In this document: piece after piece, positions 6,618 to 8,067 of the stretch
How the letters are laid out: every line of letters begins with the position of its first letter
Numbering within the stretch: position 1 is the first letter of the stretch
Assembly (NCBI GenBank): GCA_023443705.1
Contig: JAEZTD010000056.1
Coordinates: 1-8,067, forward strand
Direction: 5' to 3'
DNA length: 8,067 bases
DNA from: Bacillota bacterium
Lineage (GTDB): Bacteria > Bacillota > Clostridia > Christensenellales > Aristaeellaceae
Notes under the pieces: generated by a model
Database searches by the model: none
What the model was told of the DNA's origin: nothing
What the model saw: only the letters and a program-made list of their open reading frames with translations
Translations under genes and position numbers: made by a program

Positions 6618-6783
6618 AAATATTCATTATTCCAAAGGGCCGAGAGATTTTCGATTGAGAACAAGGAGCCGGAGCGAACAAACCCTTCGGGATACGCCTT
6701 CGGCATGAAATGCAGCGCTATTTTGAGCGGAAGGCGACGCAGTTCTCGGCGAAAAGTTCCGGTCCGACGAAGAATGAATGTTT
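6618..6783. repeat. 166-bp structured inverted-repeat element (MITE-like or structured RNA)
   Basis: The ends form 11 pairs (6618-6628 with 6773-6783). Inside, 6637-6642 pairs with 6760-6765, 6644-6646 with 6757-6759, 6648-6653 with 6750-6755 and 6655-6662 with 6742-6749, giving a long helix with small bulges. Its interior holds one hairpin (6669-6674 with 6685-6690) and a stem (6695-6701 with 6730-6736) that itself closes two small hairpins (6703-6706/6710-6713 and 6716-6719/6726-6729). Several pairs are G-U only if the plus strand is the RNA, so plus polarity is favoured. It starts 10 bp beyond the iolG stop and fills most of the iolG-gap space. No coding function is seen and no clear target-site duplication. 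Confidence 0.65.
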
Positions 6784-6793
6784 CGGATTGGTA

Positions 6794-7807
6794 TTATCCT
6801 TCCACCTTGACCGGCGCGCCGCCCTCGAGCCAGGATTTTTTGGCCGCGATGGCGATCTTGACCGGCTGCAGGCCGTCGAAGGAGCCCACCGGCGTATCTT
6901 TTCCGGTGAGGCACGCTTCCACAAAGTCCGCTTCCTCCTGAATGAACGCGTCGTTGTAGCGTTCGAGGAAGAACCACAGCGGCTTTTCCTTGGAAACGCC
7001 TTCGGCGGTGTACCATGTGGTGTTGTTGGCGGTCTCGTTCTCGGCAGCGATCATGCCCTTGGAGCCGAAGACCTCCACGCGCTGGTCGTAGCCGTAGACC
7101 GCCTGACGGGAGTTGTCGATCACGCCCAGCGCGCCGTTTGCAAATCTCAGGTTGATGATGCAGGTGTCGACGTCGCCCGCTTCGGCAATTTCCGGGTTCA
7201 CGAGGCACGCGCCGAAGGTGGAGACCTCAACCACTTCGCTGCCGGACAGGTAGCGCACCATGTCGAAATCGTGGATGGTCATGTCCACGAAGATGCCGCC
7301 GGAGGACTTCACGTAGGAGAGGGGCGGCGCGGCGGGATCCCGGGAGGTGACCTTGACGATCTGTACGTCCCCGATGCCGCCGGAGGCGACCACCTCGCGC
7401 ACGCGCTTGAAGTTCCGGTCAAACCGGCGGTTGAAGCCCACCTGATACTTGACGCCCGCTTCCTTGACCGTCTCCAGCACCGCCTCGATCTTGCCCAGGT
7501 CGTGGTCGATGGGCTTTTCGCAGAAGATGTGCTTTCCGGCCTTCGCCGCCTCGATGGAGATGGGCGAATGGGTGTCGGTGGAGGAGCAGAGGAAAATCGC
7601 GTCGATTTCCGGGTCGTTCAGAATGTCATGATAATCCGACGTTGCTACTTTTACGCCTAATTTTTCCGCCAGTTCTTCCGCCGCTGGAAGGTACACATCC
7701 GAGATCGCCGCGACCAACGCGTCCGGCACCCGGTTTACGAGGTTTGCCGCGTGGAGTTTTCCGATGCGCCCCGCGCCGATGATCCCGATCCGTAGTTTCT
7801 TGCCCAT
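6794..7807 (-). CDS. iolG: Inositol 2-dehydrogenase (Gfo/Idh/MocA family)
   Basis: This 337-residue NAD-dependent oxidoreductase oxidises an inositol ring hydroxyl to an inosose, the first step of inositol breakdown in the cytoplasm. The Rossmann motif 'GAGRIG' is at 11-16. The 'CEKPID' motif gives K98. The long C-terminal match 'SSGGIFVDMTIHDFDM' gives D175 and H179, the counterparts of the Lys-Asp-His set of the Bacillus IolG. 'GFNRRFDRNF' and 'IDNSRQAVYGYDQRVEVFG' are very typical of IolG rather than of other family members. The ATG has an AAGGGG site 6 bases upstream. An IolD-like gene lies upstream, which supports inositol as substrate. Myo- and scyllo-inositol or other isomers cannot be separated by sequence alone. 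Confidence 0.92.
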   Translation of the reverse strand: MGKKLRIGIIGAGRIGKLHAANLVNRVPDALVAAISDVYLPAAEELAEKLGVKVATSDYHDILNDPEIDAIFLCSSTDTHSPISIEAAKAGKHIFCEKPIDHDLGKIEAVLETVKEAGVKYQVGFNRRFDRNFKRVREVVASGGIGDVQIVKVTSRDPAAPPLSYVKSSGGIFVDMTIHDFDMVRYLSGSEVVEVSTFGACLVNPEIAEAGDVDTCIINLRFANGALGVIDNSRQAVYGYDQRVEVFGSKGMIAAENETANNTTWYTAEGVSKEKPLWFFLERYNDAFIQEEADFVEACLTGKDTPVGSFDGLQPVKIAIAAKKSWLEGGAPVKVEG

Positions 7808-7834
7808 GTCAATCCCCTTCTCTTTGGTCTGTTT

Positions 7835-7917
7835 GGGTTTTCGTCGGTGGTTATGCCTTGATGGGTTTGGTCAGTGGTTACGCCTTGATGGATTTTCGTC
7901 GGTGGTTACGCCTTGAA
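7835..7917. repeat. Three-copy 28-bp tandem repeat between iolD and iolG
   Basis: Three adjacent copies lie at 7835-7862, 7863-7889 and 7890-7917, sharing the core GTGGTTAYGCCTTGA. Copies 1 and 3 match at 25 of 28 positions; copy 2 is one base shorter and more diverged. It is non-coding. It may be a regulator-binding array within the operon or simply a slipped-strand duplication. A 6-bp inverted repeat (GTCCGC 7920-7925 with GCGGAC 7948-7953) flanks it on the iolD side. No promoter could be supported here. Confidence 0.7.
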
Positions 7918-7963
7918 CTGTCCGCGTTGGGCCTATCCCGGCGGGGAGCGGACCAATTTTTCA

Positions 7964-8067
7964 TCAGTACCTGCGCGCCTTGTCCGAATTTTCCAGGTGT
8001 TCGCGCCACGCGTCCCGGCAGCGGGGGTTTTCGGAAACCTCCGGCGTGCCCACGCGCCACCACGCGC
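7964..8067 (-). CDS. iolD: C-terminal tail of IolD-like trihydroxycyclohexane-1,2-dione hydrolase (5' part outside window)
   Basis: The frame runs from the window edge (first full codon 8063-8065) to a TGA at 7964-7966 and encodes 33 residues. They start 'AWWRVGTPEVSENPRCRDAW' and end 'KARRY'. The 'WW.VG..EVSE' pattern is what I recall from the C-terminus of IolD, the thiamine-diphosphate enzyme that opens the inositol-derived ring to 5-deoxy-glucuronate. The neighbouring iolG agrees. Another frame across this stretch (7878-8063) stays open longer but runs through the tandem repeats and has no resemblance to a known protein. The identification rests on a short tail, so it is moderate. Confidence 0.65.
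   Translation of the reverse strand, partial: AWWRVGTPEVSENPRCRDAWREHLENSDKARRY

Noticed and set aside
6598..6635. Promoter for gap (TATAAG near the gap start with TTGGAA upstream)
   Set aside because: The spacer would be about 20 bases and transcription would begin inside the ribosome binding site, so it cannot serve gap.
6627..7208. 193-codon minus-strand frame overlapping iolG and running into the inverted repeat
   Set aside because: It shares the strand with iolG but in another frame, is Arg-rich, and stays open only because the structured repeat lacks stops in that frame.
7835..7917. CRISPR array
   Set aside because: The repeats are directly adjacent with no spacers and only three diverged copies; no cas genes are present.
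7878..8063. 61-codon minus-strand frame across the iolD-iolG gap
   Set aside because: It runs through the tandem repeats and shows no family resemblance, whereas a different frame ending at 7964 gives an IolD-like C-terminus.

Overview
The window is GC-rich and strictly co-directional: every gene I can support is on the minus strand. Dense packing, strong AAGGAGG-type ribosome binding sites, one TTG start and the gene content suggest an anaerobic, gut-type high-GC clostridial Firmicute. This taxonomy is an inference from style and gene families, not from a marker gene.

Read in the direction of transcription (from high to low coordinates), the layout is: the last 33 codons of an IolD-like trihydroxycyclohexane-dione hydrolase (7964-8067, cut by the window edge); a 156-bp gap with a three-copy 28-bp tandem repeat; inositol 2-dehydrogenase iolG (6794-7807); a 206-bp gap almost filled by a 166-bp structured inverted-repeat element (6618-6783); an archaeal-type (type II) glyceraldehyde-3-phosphate dehydrogenase homologue (5553-6587); an intercistronic hairpin; an archaeal-type phosphoglycerate kinase homologue (4220-5494); a LarA-family nickel-pincer racemase (2977-4230, overlapping pgk); another intercistronic hairpin; the N-terminal (2090-2938) and C-terminal (1134-2093) halves of a split transketolase with an ATGA overlap; and a hairpin terminator (1094-1119). 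A separate transcription unit with its own promoter then starts an ABC exporter half-transporter (1-916, cut at its 3' end).

The main idea is how the cassette may work as a pathway. 2-Deoxy-5-keto-D-gluconate (DKG), the standard product of the IolG/IolE/IolD/IolB steps, is a close structural and stereochemical analogue of D-xylulose 5-phosphate, with a carboxylate where the phosphate would be. A transketolase acting on it would release malic semialdehyde, the carboxylate analogue of glyceraldehyde 3-phosphate. A GAPDH homologue could oxidise this to malyl phosphate. A PGK homologue could then make ATP and D-malate, and a LarA homologue (a family with known malate racemases) could convert D-malate to L-malate. 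Substitutions in the PGK phosphate-binding site and in the transketolase substrate channel fit a change of substrate. This route is a hypothesis from gene content and chemistry; nothing in the sequence proves it.

The second unusual item is the 166-bp element between iolG and gap. It can fold into a long imperfect helix closed by a hairpin and a three-way junction, and it looks like a MITE-type repeat or a structured RNA.
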